Source: Sphingomonadales bacterium UBA7473 (GTDB lineage Bacteria > Pseudomonadota > Alphaproteobacteria > Sphingomonadales > Sphingomonadaceae). Taken from it: 6,600 nt of DNA. The stretch spans positions 6,791 to 13,390 of the forward strand of contig DLOX01000255.1 in assembly GCA_002478575.1 (NCBI GenBank). Direction: 5' to 3'. The notes below the pieces were generated by a model, which had not been told where the DNA came from, searched no databases, and worked only from the letters and a program-made list of their open reading frames with translations. Numbering within the stretch: the stretch's first letter is position 1; every line of letters begins with the position of its first letter. This document shows positions 1 to 6,257 of the stretch, piece by piece. Made by a program: the position numbers and the translations under genes.

Positions 1-602
1 GGAATGCCATCGGCCTTGCAGATTTTCACAAGCATTTGGCCAAGGTTAGATGCGGCCGCCGCATGGATGATTCCGCTATAACCTTCCATCTTCATCGTCT
101 CAGTAAAGCCAAGCGAAGTCAGCGGGTTAACAAAGCAAGACGCGCCATCTTTGGGGTCCGTGCCATCGGGCAGAAGCATGCACATCGCGGCTGGCAAGGT
201 GCGATATTCGGCATAGATGGAACCGCCAATCAGGGCGACGGTCTTGCCGATCAAGGCCTGCGCTTCAGGAGAGGCTCCCGCAGCCACCACGGTGCCGCAG
301 CCTTCATTGCCGATGGGAAGTGCTTCATCCATGCGGCCTGCCATGGCCCGCATTCCTGGAGGAGGCACATCCATGGTAAGGCAAGGCTGGCCATCGCGCT
401 CCCCTGCCCGCACCGTTGAAGGGTCGGCGCCGCCAATCATCAAGCCAAGGTCAGACGGATTGATTGGCGTCGCTTGCACCTTGACCACAACCTCATGATC
501 TTTGGGCGCTGCCATCGGCAAAGCGGCAAGATAGAGATCAAGCGTGCCATCCGATTTCGCTTCGGTCAGCATCGTCAAATTGGTTGCGGGCAAGTCGGTC
601 AT
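1..602 (-). CDS. Zinc-independent MDR-family oxidoreductase (alcohol dehydrogenase/enoyl or quinone reductase-like), 3' truncated
   Basis: The reading frame starts at ATG 602-600 and stays open for 200 codons until the left edge, so the C-terminus is missing. The start is supported by GGAGAG about 7 nt upstream. The visible part covers the GroES-like N-terminal domain and the beginning of the Rossmann domain of medium-chain dehydrogenases/reductases. INPSD is at residues 47-51 and GNEGCG at 98-103. VNPLTSLGF is near 158-166, and HAAAASNLGQ at 180-189 sits where the nucleotide-binding glycine loop lies. Classical zinc alcohol dehydrogenases have GHE at the position where this protein has GNE, so the catalytic-zinc histidine is absent. 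This pattern is shared with mitochondrial-type enoyl reductase (MECR/ETR) and quinone reductases. An NAD(P)H-dependent cytoplasmic reductase is therefore likely; the substrate is unknown. It lies 40 bp after a DUF4139 gene with no terminator between, so co-transcription is possible. Family call is firm, subfamily is inference. Confidence 0.85.
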   Translation of the reverse strand, partial: MTDLPATNLTMLTEAKSDGTLDLYLAALPMAAPKDHEVVVKVQATPINPSDLGLMIGGADPSTVRAGERDGQPCLTMDVPPPGMRAMAGRMDEALPIGNEGCGTVVAAGASPEAQALIGKTVALIGGSIYAEYRTLPAAMCMLLPDGTDPKDGASCFVNPLTSLGFTETMKMEGYSGIIHAAAASNLGQMLVKICKADGI

Positions 603-642
603 TTTTGGCTCTCCAGTTGGGGATGTTATGTGAGAACCGCCT

Positions 643-2193
643 TCACCGCCCTTTCGGAAAACGCAAGGCAAATGTCAGGTCAAGGCTATCATTGGCAGGC
701 ACTTCGCCTTTCCAAACCCAGCCACCGCGCCCGCGCTTCAATCCCTTGGGCGCGCTGGAAGTCACATAGGGGAAGACCAGTTCAGCCGTCACTGGATGGG
801 GCTTGGCATTGCTGAGCTTGATCTTCGTGTTCAGCTGTCCTGCCTTGGCCGGCATATCGGTGCGAGTGGCACGAACATCGGGGCTATTGCCCACAGTCAT
901 ATCGATATCTTCATCAATCGCCTTGTCCGAAAAATCATCCTCGCCCGCCAACTGCTGCGTGCCCATTGCCATTTCAAAGAAAGCGACACGACCCGCCGGG
1001 AGGGGCAAACCAAGGCCTTTCTCCTTGCTATTCTTCGCCCTCAGCATGATTGGTATTTCGCTGGGCGCCTCATTCAAGCGATTGATATCAATGCGGTAAA
1101 TCAAGTCTGCCTTCACATTGGGCTGATTGATCATCGCCACTTGCTTCTGGCCTTTGGCGGCGACCGTCACTCGCTCTGGCACGCGGTAAAGTTTTAGATC
1201 GCCGAGGTCCTCTTGCACAGCTTCCATTTCGACCTTGGCCATCGCGGCGTCTTGCATCACCGCCTCTCGGCGCATGCCAGTAACCACTATAGGCGCCATT
1301 GCCATCATCCCCGGCGGCGGCGGTGGAGGGGGAGGTGCTAAATTGTAAAGTGCGAAGCTTGGATGAGTGCTGGTCACATCCATCGGCCAACAATTGAGCA
1401 CCAACGATGGCGGAGCAGGCGGCGGCGGGCGGCGATTCTCTTCCTTATTGGGTTGTCCAGCCACCACTTGAAGCCGGGCATCGGGAAAGCCTTGGCTCCC
1501 CGCATTGTTAACCGTCAGCCAAGCGAATAGCGCCAGTTCCGAAGTCGTCGAGGATTTCTGAGCGACATAGTTGGCGGACCAGTCAAAGCCCTCGGCGAGA
1601 TAAGACAGCTGAATAGTGATGGTCGTCGGGGCCGTTGCTTCGGCCAATACCGAAAGCGTTGGCTTGGCAGACAGCCCTTCTGGCACACCATCAAACAGCA
1701 TCCGTTCCGGCAAGCCCGAACAACCAAGCGCCTCGACGCCTTCTTTGGTGGTCAAGACCACGCCACCATAGGGTCCGGCCTGAATAATCGCATCTTGCTC
1801 TTTGAGCTTGCCCGTTGCCCGATCTGTCCGCCGGACCGTGACGCTGCGCTTCAGGAAAGCATCGACCAATCCAGCAGGCGACAGCAAACGCGCATCCCGG
1901 TTCTTCTCTCGCACTCCTTTCGGGAAGCCGGTGACAATCGCAGTCTCCGGCAGCAAGCCCTCGGCAACGCCTTCAAAGCGGATGGTCGATGTGCCGGCTG
2001 GCAAAGTGATTGTTCGCGTCTCGGTGATGAACGCATAGCCGCCCGGCCACCCCATCGAGGCATTACCCGATTCCCGGTTGGGATCGCGGTAGATGGTTAC
2101 AGACACATCCGAGGCTGAAGGCGACGTAATCACCTCGGCCTGCACCGGTGTCGCGAACAGGATCAAACCGATCAGAAAAGGAAGGCGGCGCAT
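643..2193 (-). CDS. Secreted DUF4139 domain protein with proline-rich/TonB-box-like insertion (second paralogue)
   Basis: The protein has 516 residues. Residues 1-19 form a signal peptide (MRR, hydrophobic core, PVQA|EV), so it is exported to the periplasm or cell surface. It shares the layout of the preceding gene: an N-terminal DUF4140-like part (VSVTIY at 30-35, LLSPAGL at 103-109, VVLTTKEGVEAL at 145-156), then the DUF4139 core beginning near LSYLAEGFDWSANYV (196-210). Between the two halves of the DUF4139 core lies a low-complexity insertion, about residues 248-325, with PPPPAPP (256-262), eight consecutive prolines (287-294) and IVVTGMRRE (302-310). The family is related to the C-terminal part of MuiA ('mucoidy inhibitor A') proteins; no enzymatic activity is established. 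The start is supported by GAGGG 7 nt upstream, overlapping the stop of the upstream gene, which implies translational coupling. There are two cysteines after the signal peptide (158 and 268) and no lipobox. Confidence 0.88.
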   Translation of the reverse strand: MRRLPFLIGLILFATPVQAEVITSPSASDVSVTIYRDPNRESGNASMGWPGGYAFITETRTITLPAGTSTIRFEGVAEGLLPETAIVTGFPKGVREKNRDARLLSPAGLVDAFLKRSVTVRRTDRATGKLKEQDAIIQAGPYGGVVLTTKEGVEALGCSGLPERMLFDGVPEGLSAKPTLSVLAEATAPTTITIQLSYLAEGFDWSANYVAQKSSTTSELALFAWLTVNNAGSQGFPDARLQVVAGQPNKEENRRPPPPAPPSLVLNCWPMDVTSTHPSFALYNLAPPPPPPPPGMMAMAPIVVTGMRREAVMQDAAMAKVEMEAVQEDLGDLKLYRVPERVTVAAKGQKQVAMINQPNVKADLIYRIDINRLNEAPSEIPIMLRAKNSKEKGLGLPLPAGRVAFFEMAMGTQQLAGEDDFSDKAIDEDIDMTVGNSPDVRATRTDMPAKAGQLNTKIKLSNAKPHPVTAELVFPYVTSSAPKGLKRGRGGWVWKGEVPANDSLDLTFALRFPKGR

Positions 2194-2200
2194 GCCCCTG

Positions 2201-2205
2201 CCCTC
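2201..2205 (-). promoter_or_regulatory. Ribosome binding site coupling the two DUF4139 genes
   Basis: On the minus strand TGAGGGCAGGGGCATG joins the genes: the upstream TGA stop (2206-2204) overlaps the Shine-Dalgarno GAGGG, which lies 7 nt before the ATG at 2193-2191. A second purine run, AGGGG, is too close to the ATG to act as the main site. This fixes the start of the downstream gene and suggests that translation of the first gene feeds the second. Confidence 0.7.
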
Positions 2206-3583
2206 AATAACGCGAATCGAAAGTCGCTGTCACCTCGGTCGTGCCATTGGCCGCGACCGGCACTTTCCATTCGATCCGATCAGCTGAGACCCGCTCACCC
2301 ACGATGCTTTGTGCCTCGATCCGAACATCGCCCCACAGCCCTGATTGCGCGAGATCAACGGTGATCGGCTTGGCCTGAGCGTTTGTGACAATATATTTCA
2401 TCTTGGTCCGCCACCGCCGACTGCTGAGCCGCGTGCGCTCTTCAACTATGCTCTTCACCTTCACATCAAAGGCCTGCCCCGTGGTGATCGACATGGATGA
2501 CCCCATTGGTGTGTGGCCCACGCGGCTTTCGCCAATGAACTGAGGATCGCCGCGAAGGTCACGCATATAAACGCGGATCGTGCCAGCGGGGAGCTGATCA
2601 CCCAAACCGCCATTGCGCGACGTCGAGAATTTCAAGACCGAAGAAGCACTACGCGGATCTTCATTACTACCAAGCCAGCCATTCACAAATTCATAGGCTT
2701 TGCGCGCGGGCGATCCATTGACGTCCATAAAGCTCACTTGCTTTTGTTGGGCATTGGCAATGGTCGTCCGTTCGGCGAGCGGATAGAGATAATAATCGCC
2801 CAGTCGCTCGCGATCATTGCTTTCGGTTCCGGCTTCATCAATCGTGGCATCACCCATCGATTGCATCGCTCTGAAGCGATTATTGCCACCGCCCACGTTA
2901 CCCGCAACGAGCAGCGTCCGCGCATTGGTGAAGGTCGTGCCCGTATTGTTGGACAAGGTGATCCAGCCCTGCACATCAATCGTACCGGCCTTTTCATCAA
3001 ACAAGGTCACATAATCCGCATTCCAGCCAAAGCCGGGCGTGAGATAAGACAGCCGAGCCGGTGTCGCGCCTGCCTTGCTCGATTGCAGCGTGATCGAAAG
3101 GGTTGGCCGGGCGCGCAAATTCTCAGGCACCTTGTCAAACACTACGCGCACGGGAAGGCCATCATCGCGCAGCACTTCAATCCGGTTGCCGATTTGGAGA
3201 ACAATTCCGCCATTGGCCGCCAAAACCTTTGCTTGCTCGCGCGTCTCGCTGCCGGTCGCAGGGTTGGTCCGCACGATGGTGATGGTTTGGCCCACGGCCT
3301 TTTCCATCAGCTTGTCTGGCGAGAGAAGATCATAATCGAAATTCTGTTCGACGATGGAAAATCCGGTGCCTGACAGGGTAACCGTTTCGGGACGAATTTG
3401 CGCAGAAACATCCGGAAACTCTTGCCGAGAACGCCCCTGCGGCAAGTTCAAGGTCCGGCTGTCTTGAACCAGCGCTTGGCCGTTGTTGTAGATGGTAACA
3501 GCAACATCGCCCTGAGCGCCAGATTGAGCAATTGCAGCGGTAGCAGCACCGGCCAAAGCAAGTGACAAACAGAAACGCATCAT
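2204..3583 (-). CDS. Secreted DUF4139 domain protein (first paralogue)
   Basis: I place the start at ATG 3583-3581, giving 459 residues. An upstream in-frame ATG at 3607 would add eight residues, but it has no good ribosome site and would contain the real one (GGAGGG at 3596-3591). From 3583 the N-terminus is a clean signal peptide: MMRF, hydrophobic core, AIA|QS with cleavage near residue 19. The mature protein opens with a DUF4140-like beta segment (VAVTIYNNGQ, 27-36; LLSPDKLMEK, 86-95; GGIVLQIG, 125-132). It continues with the DUF4139 core from LSYLTPGFGWNADYV (178-192), through YYLYPL (264-269) and LPAGTIRVY (331-339), to the C-terminal SRY. No coiled-coil spacer as in long MuiA-type proteins is seen. 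It is clearly homologous to the next gene, for example YLTPGFGWNADYV versus YLAEGFDWSANYV, but has a much shorter central linker. An envelope location is inferred from the signal peptide; the biochemical role is unknown. Confidence 0.9.
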   Translation of the reverse strand: MMRFCLSLALAGAATAAIAQSGAQGDVAVTIYNNGQALVQDSRTLNLPQGRSRQEFPDVSAQIRPETVTLSGTGFSIVEQNFDYDLLSPDKLMEKAVGQTITIVRTNPATGSETREQAKVLAANGGIVLQIGNRIEVLRDDGLPVRVVFDKVPENLRARPTLSITLQSSKAGATPARLSYLTPGFGWNADYVTLFDEKAGTIDVQGWITLSNNTGTTFTNARTLLVAGNVGGGNNRFRAMQSMGDATIDEAGTESNDRERLGDYYLYPLAERTTIANAQQKQVSFMDVNGSPARKAYEFVNGWLGSNEDPRSASSVLKFSTSRNGGLGDQLPAGTIRVYMRDLRGDPQFIGESRVGHTPMGSSMSITTGQAFDVKVKSIVEERTRLSSRRWRTKMKYIVTNAQAKPITVDLAQSGLWGDVRIEAQSIVGERVSADRIEWKVPVAANGTTEVTATFDSRY

Positions 3584-3658
3584 CGGCAAACCCTCCATTC
3601 TTCTCAAGGTTAAGACTGCCTCATTAACGCAGCATTGCGAAGCCCCTAAATGTGGGGA
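3584..3658. other. Short intergenic gap between porin and first DUF4139 gene
   Basis: This 75-bp gap contains only weak secondary structure on the minus strand: CCCC-ACATTTA-GGGG just after the porin stop, and CGCA-ATGC-TGCG. Neither is followed by a T-tract, so I see no intrinsic terminator. I could not find a convincing -35/-10 pair. Read-through from the porin into the DUF4139 genes is thus plausible but not shown. Confidence 0.5.
3591..3596 (-). promoter_or_regulatory. Shine-Dalgarno sequence deciding the first DUF4139 start
   Basis: GGAGGG on the minus strand lies 7 nt before the ATGATG at 3583-3578. It is a near-perfect anti-16S match, and choosing that ATG also yields a properly proportioned signal peptide. 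It therefore argues against the longer start at 3607, whose coding sequence would run through this site. Confidence 0.75.
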
Positions 3659-5218
3659 TTAGAACTCGAGCTGGAAGCGAGCTGCGAAAAGGTCCGTTCC
3701 ATATTTACGCTGATCAATCGGGAGAACCGAAAGGGGCTTGATTTGCGCCGCCAACGGCCCGCCGCGCACCTCGACACGCGCATAATTCAGCATGATCCGA
3801 ATATAGTCGATGGGATACCAGTTAAGCGCCAGCAAATAACCGGTCTGCGTTCCGCCCCGGCCGAGACGAGTGTTGAGTGCCGCTAGACTTGTCGTACCGG
3901 TAGTAAAGTTGTTGGTCAGCCCGTTTTTGAGTCTGTCCGAATCAAGATCAAGATAGTCCACGCGAGCCGCAATCTGAAACGCGCCTGTTCCGCCCGCCCT
4001 GCCCAGCGGCTTCAGAACCTTTGTCCGGCCCCAAATGCCTTCTCTGTAACCGCGGGTCTCTCCGGTCAGGAAATAGCCAACCTCTCCGTAGACGCCGAAG
4101 AATGTGGGATCATCAGTTGGGACCACTGCACTGTTTCCGCCCGCAAATATATCGAGGCCAGTCGCCAAATCCCCGGCACTATAGCTGCGCGTCTTAGTCC
4201 ATTGGGCTTCGCCGCCGAAATAGAGGCTGTCGAAGATGCCCGCCAACTCAAAACCAAAAACATCATCGCTTTTCGCCGCAAATTGGCCCGTATCAACGAA
4301 TCGCACATCGGTGAGCTGCGTAAAGGGCCGAGCGCGATATCGCGCCAATTGATTGGCGGAAGGCGCGTTGTTGGATGTAGTAACGGTGCCACCATCGTTG
4401 GATTGGAACTCACGATGCTGCCAGCTTGCGCCGAAGTGGAGCTGACCGCCAAAAGCCTGAGGCGCAAAAACGCCCCGCACAGCGCTGATCCAGCCATCAT
4501 TATTGAACGATCCATCGATCGAATGACCGGCAAATAGTCCGCCCTCTAAGCGAAACTCTTTGCCTTGATAAGCGACCGCAGCGCCAAGGCGGCGACTGTT
4601 CAAAAAGGCATCATTAAACTGTGTGCGTTCGGTGAATGTGTTATTGTTGGAGCTGCTAATTTGCTCCAGCCCATCCAGCGTTTCAAAGTTGCCCAACCGC
4701 ACAGAAATGGGGGAATCTTTTTCAGACCAACTGACAAATGCATCGCCAAAATTGACTGCATTATTCGCAAAGTCGGCCTCAATTTTATAGCCAAAGCCGC
4801 CGGGCATGGTCCCTTCTGCACCCAACCGAAGACGGCGAGCACGAACATTGAAGCCCAAGTTTCGATTGGCACCATAGGCCCCCGGAACACCAACGGATCC
4901 GGCGTCAAAATGAATCCGCCCGCGAGGCTTAAAGCTCCAACCGCTTGCTTTGTCTTCTAGTTGGGGAGCGCCCTTCCAGCTAGGGATGACGCCGGCCGGA
5001 GGAGAGACAGCAATTTTTGGCGCAGGTTCAGCAGCAGCCTTGGCGCGCTCGGCTTTCAAGGCATCAATCTCTGCGCGCATCGCGGCAATCTGAGCGCGCA
5101 ACTCTGCAGCCTCAGCGCTGGTTATGGGTGTCTGCTCGGTTTGAGAATAAGCCGGGGACCCAACGGCAATCGCCATTGCAACCCCAGCAAACAGACCAGC
5201 ACGCACAACTTCTAGCAT
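3659..5218 (-). CDS. OprO/OprP-family (phosphate/polyphosphate-selective type) outer-membrane porin
   Basis: This complete gene encodes 519 residues. Residues 1-25 are a signal peptide (AIAVGSPAYS|Q). Residues about 33-65 form a heptad-like coiled coil (AAELRAQIAAMRAEIDALKAE), common in alphaproteobacterial members, where it probably assists trimerisation. A Pro-rich linker (66-80) leads to the beta-barrel, whose first strand is near GRIHFDAGSV (100-109). It continues with the family-typical RARRLRLGAEGTMPGGFGYKIEADF (126-150) and VRLGNFETLDGLEQISSS (173-190). The protein ends in ARFQLEF; a terminal aromatic residue is the usual outer-membrane insertion signal. The barrel is expected to pass small anions across the outer membrane. 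True phosphate selectivity cannot be read from the sequence. ATG 5218-5216 is preceded by the moderate Shine-Dalgarno GGGTGAG at 6-nt spacing. A Pho-box-like element lies about 50 bp upstream, and two secreted DUF4139 proteins follow on the same strand. Confidence 0.9.
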   Translation of the reverse strand: MLEVVRAGLFAGVAMAIAVGSPAYSQTEQTPITSAEAAELRAQIAAMRAEIDALKAERAKAAAEPAPKIAVSPPAGVIPSWKGAPQLEDKASGWSFKPRGRIHFDAGSVGVPGAYGANRNLGFNVRARRLRLGAEGTMPGGFGYKIEADFANNAVNFGDAFVSWSEKDSPISVRLGNFETLDGLEQISSSNNNTFTERTQFNDAFLNSRRLGAAVAYQGKEFRLEGGLFAGHSIDGSFNNDGWISAVRGVFAPQAFGGQLHFGASWQHREFQSNDGGTVTTSNNAPSANQLARYRARPFTQLTDVRFVDTGQFAAKSDDVFGFELAGIFDSLYFGGEAQWTKTRSYSAGDLATGLDIFAGGNSAVVPTDDPTFFGVYGEVGYFLTGETRGYREGIWGRTKVLKPLGRAGGTGAFQIAARVDYLDLDSDRLKNGLTNNFTTGTTSLAALNTRLGRGGTQTGYLLALNWYPIDYIRIMLNYARVEVRGGPLAAQIKPLSVLPIDQRKYGTDLFAARFQLEF

Positions 5219-5230
5219 AGACGACTCACC

Positions 5231-5245
5231 CTAAATTCAATTTAG
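5231..5245. repeat. Perfect inverted repeat upstream of the porin (7-1-7)
   Basis: CTAAATT-C-AATTTAG is a perfect 15-bp dyad, lying 12 bp upstream of the porin ATG. On the minus strand its left arm contains TAAATT (5244-5239), a possible -10 element at 4 of 6 matches. A repressor bound here would block either the promoter or the ribosome site. As RNA the hairpin would be unstable because the loop is one base, so a protein-binding site is the more natural reading. Function is inference only. Confidence 0.45.
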
Positions 5246-5267
5246 CGTTCGCCCCCTAACAAGTTTT

Positions 5268-5285
5268 ATGACAAATTTGTTACAA
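5268..5285 (-). promoter_or_regulatory. Pho-box-like element (putative PhoB site) upstream of the porin
   Basis: The minus strand reads TTGTAAC-AAAT-TTGTCAT: two 7-bp direct half-sites 11 bp apart around an A/T-rich 4-bp spacer. This matches 14 of 18 positions of the well-known consensus CTGTCAT-AAAT-CTGTCAT, with the second half-site matching in 6 of 7. A weaker third repeat, TTGTTAG (5262-5256), follows one base out of register and lies 11 bp before TAAATT, a possible -10. PhoB/PhoR regulates anion porins in many proteobacteria, which fits the downstream gene. Alternative reading: the core ACAAATTTGT (5271-5280) is also a perfect palindrome and could be an operator for a dimeric regulator. 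Confidence 0.55.
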
Positions 5286-5335
5286 ATATTGGACTTCAAA
5301 ACTCACACTGTAACATTGTCGTCAGCCTGTGGCTT

Positions 5336-6022
5336 TTAGGCCGCTTCTTGACCGCTTTCTTCAACCACTTCGGCCCGCTTAGGCCGTCCGCGGCGACGTG
5401 GTACTGGCGTTTCTTCTGGCTCAATCTCAATCGCCATTACTGAAGCATCGCTGGCAAAAGCAGGCGGGAGGATCGAGGCGTCCAACATGGCCGGCGCTTC
5501 GTCTTCTTCGCGCTGCTCCTGCTCAACAGGACGACGCTGATTGCGCTCACGGCGTGAGCCAGAGTCCCGATTTCCATCACGGCCATCGCGACGACGATTG
5601 TCGCGCCCTTCGCGGGGTTCGCGATTCTCTCGGTGGTTGCGCGGCTGCTCTTCGCGCGCGCGGGGCTCATCGTCATTCGCATTATCGCCATCATAGCCGT
5701 CTGCGGACTGTTCTTCGCCGTCTTGGCCTTCGCCATCTTCCTGCCAATCGTCACGCTGGCGGCGCTGCTCTTCAAAGCGCGCTTTGCTTTCAGCGACGAT
5801 CCGGAAATAATGATCGGCGAACTGAAGATAATATTCAGTCATCACGCGGTCGCCCTGCGTTTGTGCATCGCGGGCCATATTCTTATATTTTTCAAGCAGC
5901 TGCGGCGCATTGCCACGAGCGCGGTTATCGATCCGGCTGCTATTTTCGTTGCGACCGCCATTACCCTGCGGACCACGGCCACGACCGCGACGGCGGCCCT
6001 GCTGCTGCTGACGATTATTCAT
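5336..6022 (-). CDS. DUF4167 domain protein with RG-rich N-terminus and AT-hook-like C-terminus
   Basis: The protein has 228 residues from ATG 6022-6020. An in-frame TTG directly before it (6025) is possible, because the only ribosome-site candidate (AAAGGA) lies 9 nt from TTG but 12 nt from ATG. Residues 9-24 are Arg/Gly-rich (GRRRGRGRG). Residues about 28-80 are the conserved alphaproteobacterial DUF4167 core: NSSRIDNRARGN, then an amphipathic helix (QLLEKYKNMARDAQTQGDR), then EYYLQFADHYFR. The rest is predicted disordered: an acidic block (91-119), a basic block rich in NR/ER/GR (120-166), a short acidic block, and finally RRRGRPKR (209-216), whose GRP core resembles an AT-hook. Nucleic-acid binding is therefore plausible but unproven; the family has no settled function. 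Its place downstream of prmC on the same strand is the usual alphaproteobacterial order and supports the call. Confidence 0.9.
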   Translation of the reverse strand: MNNRQQQQGRRRGRGRGPQGNGGRNENSSRIDNRARGNAPQLLEKYKNMARDAQTQGDRVMTEYYLQFADHYFRIVAESKARFEEQRRQRDDWQEDGEGQDGEEQSADGYDGDNANDDEPRAREEQPRNHRENREPREGRDNRRRDGRDGNRDSGSRRERNQRRPVEQEQREEDEAPAMLDASILPPAFASDASVMAIEIEPEETPVPRRRGRPKRAEVVEESGQEAA

Positions 6023-6257
6023 CAAGTGAAACTGTCCTTTAAAAGCACCAAAAATCCATCAGTGTGTTTGGATATCGCCCCAATTTCGCGACGAAACGCC
6101 CCATGCGCTTGTCGCGTCCCGCCAGACCGTATGCCCCATTTAAATTGCATCGATGGAGGGGATTAGCGGGAAGCTTCGGCTTGACGAGCAAGGCTGCTTC
6201 CGGCCTCTCTGCAATCGGGATAGCAGTTTAATCCTCAATGCCAAGTAAAAAATCTGT
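6023..6257. other. Intergenic region between prmC and the DUF4167 gene
   Basis: This 235-bp gap contains no convincing gene. On the minus strand a T-run (ATTTTTTAC, about 6246-6254) follows the prmC stop without a GC-rich stem before it, so it is not a clear terminator. A weak hairpin GGAAGC...GCTTCC with an inner CTTG/CAAG stem spans 6169-6201. Two 8-bp palindromes, ATTTAAAT (6138-6145) and CATCGATG (6148-6155), stand 2 bp apart. A stronger hairpin is listed separately. The gap is long enough to hold a promoter for the DUF4167 gene, but I could not identify one confidently. Confidence 0.5.
6087..6116 (-). other. Strong imperfect hairpin in the DUF4167 upstream region
   Basis: On the minus strand the sequence folds as CGCGAC-AAGCGC, loop ATGGG, GCGTTT-C-GTCGCG. 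This gives 12 base pairs (one G-T wobble) interrupted by a single bulged C. It lies about 65 nt before the DUF4167 start. No T-tract follows on either strand, so it is not a standard intrinsic terminator. It may be a 5'-UTR structure of the DUF4167 mRNA, a stabiliser of the prmC mRNA 3' end, or a dispersed intergenic repeat; the sequence alone cannot decide. Confidence 0.5.

Noticed and set aside
2513..3373. A 286-codon open frame on the plus strand, antisense to the first DUF4139 gene
   Set aside because: It lies wholly inside a well-supported gene on the other strand, has no recognisable domain or signal, and long antisense frames are common in such DNA.
3584..3607. Longer start for the first DUF4139 protein at ATG 3607
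   Set aside because: It would put eight residues before the signal peptide and bury the excellent GGAGGG ribosome site inside the coding sequence.
5320..5338. AGCC-ACA-GGCT hairpin right after the DUF4167 stop as an intrinsic terminator
   Set aside because: The stem is only 4 bp with a 3-nt loop and no T-tract follows.
6059..6139. A 26-codon minus-strand frame with Trp at positions 6, 13 and 20, overlapping the hairpin, like a leader peptide
   Set aside because: There is no Shine-Dalgarno before its ATG, the Trp codons are not consecutive, the downstream gene is not in tryptophan metabolism and no terminator/antiterminator pair was found.
5398..6166. Long plus-strand frames opposite the DUF4167 gene, some with hydrophobic stretches
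   Set aside because: They are the complement of Arg/Asp/Glu-rich low-complexity coding sequence, which produces artificial Ala/Leu/Ile-rich translations; no ribosome site or family match was seen.
6169..6201. GGAAGC/GCTTCC hairpin as the prmC terminator
   Set aside because: The stem is short with a large interrupted loop, and no T-run follows it on the minus strand.
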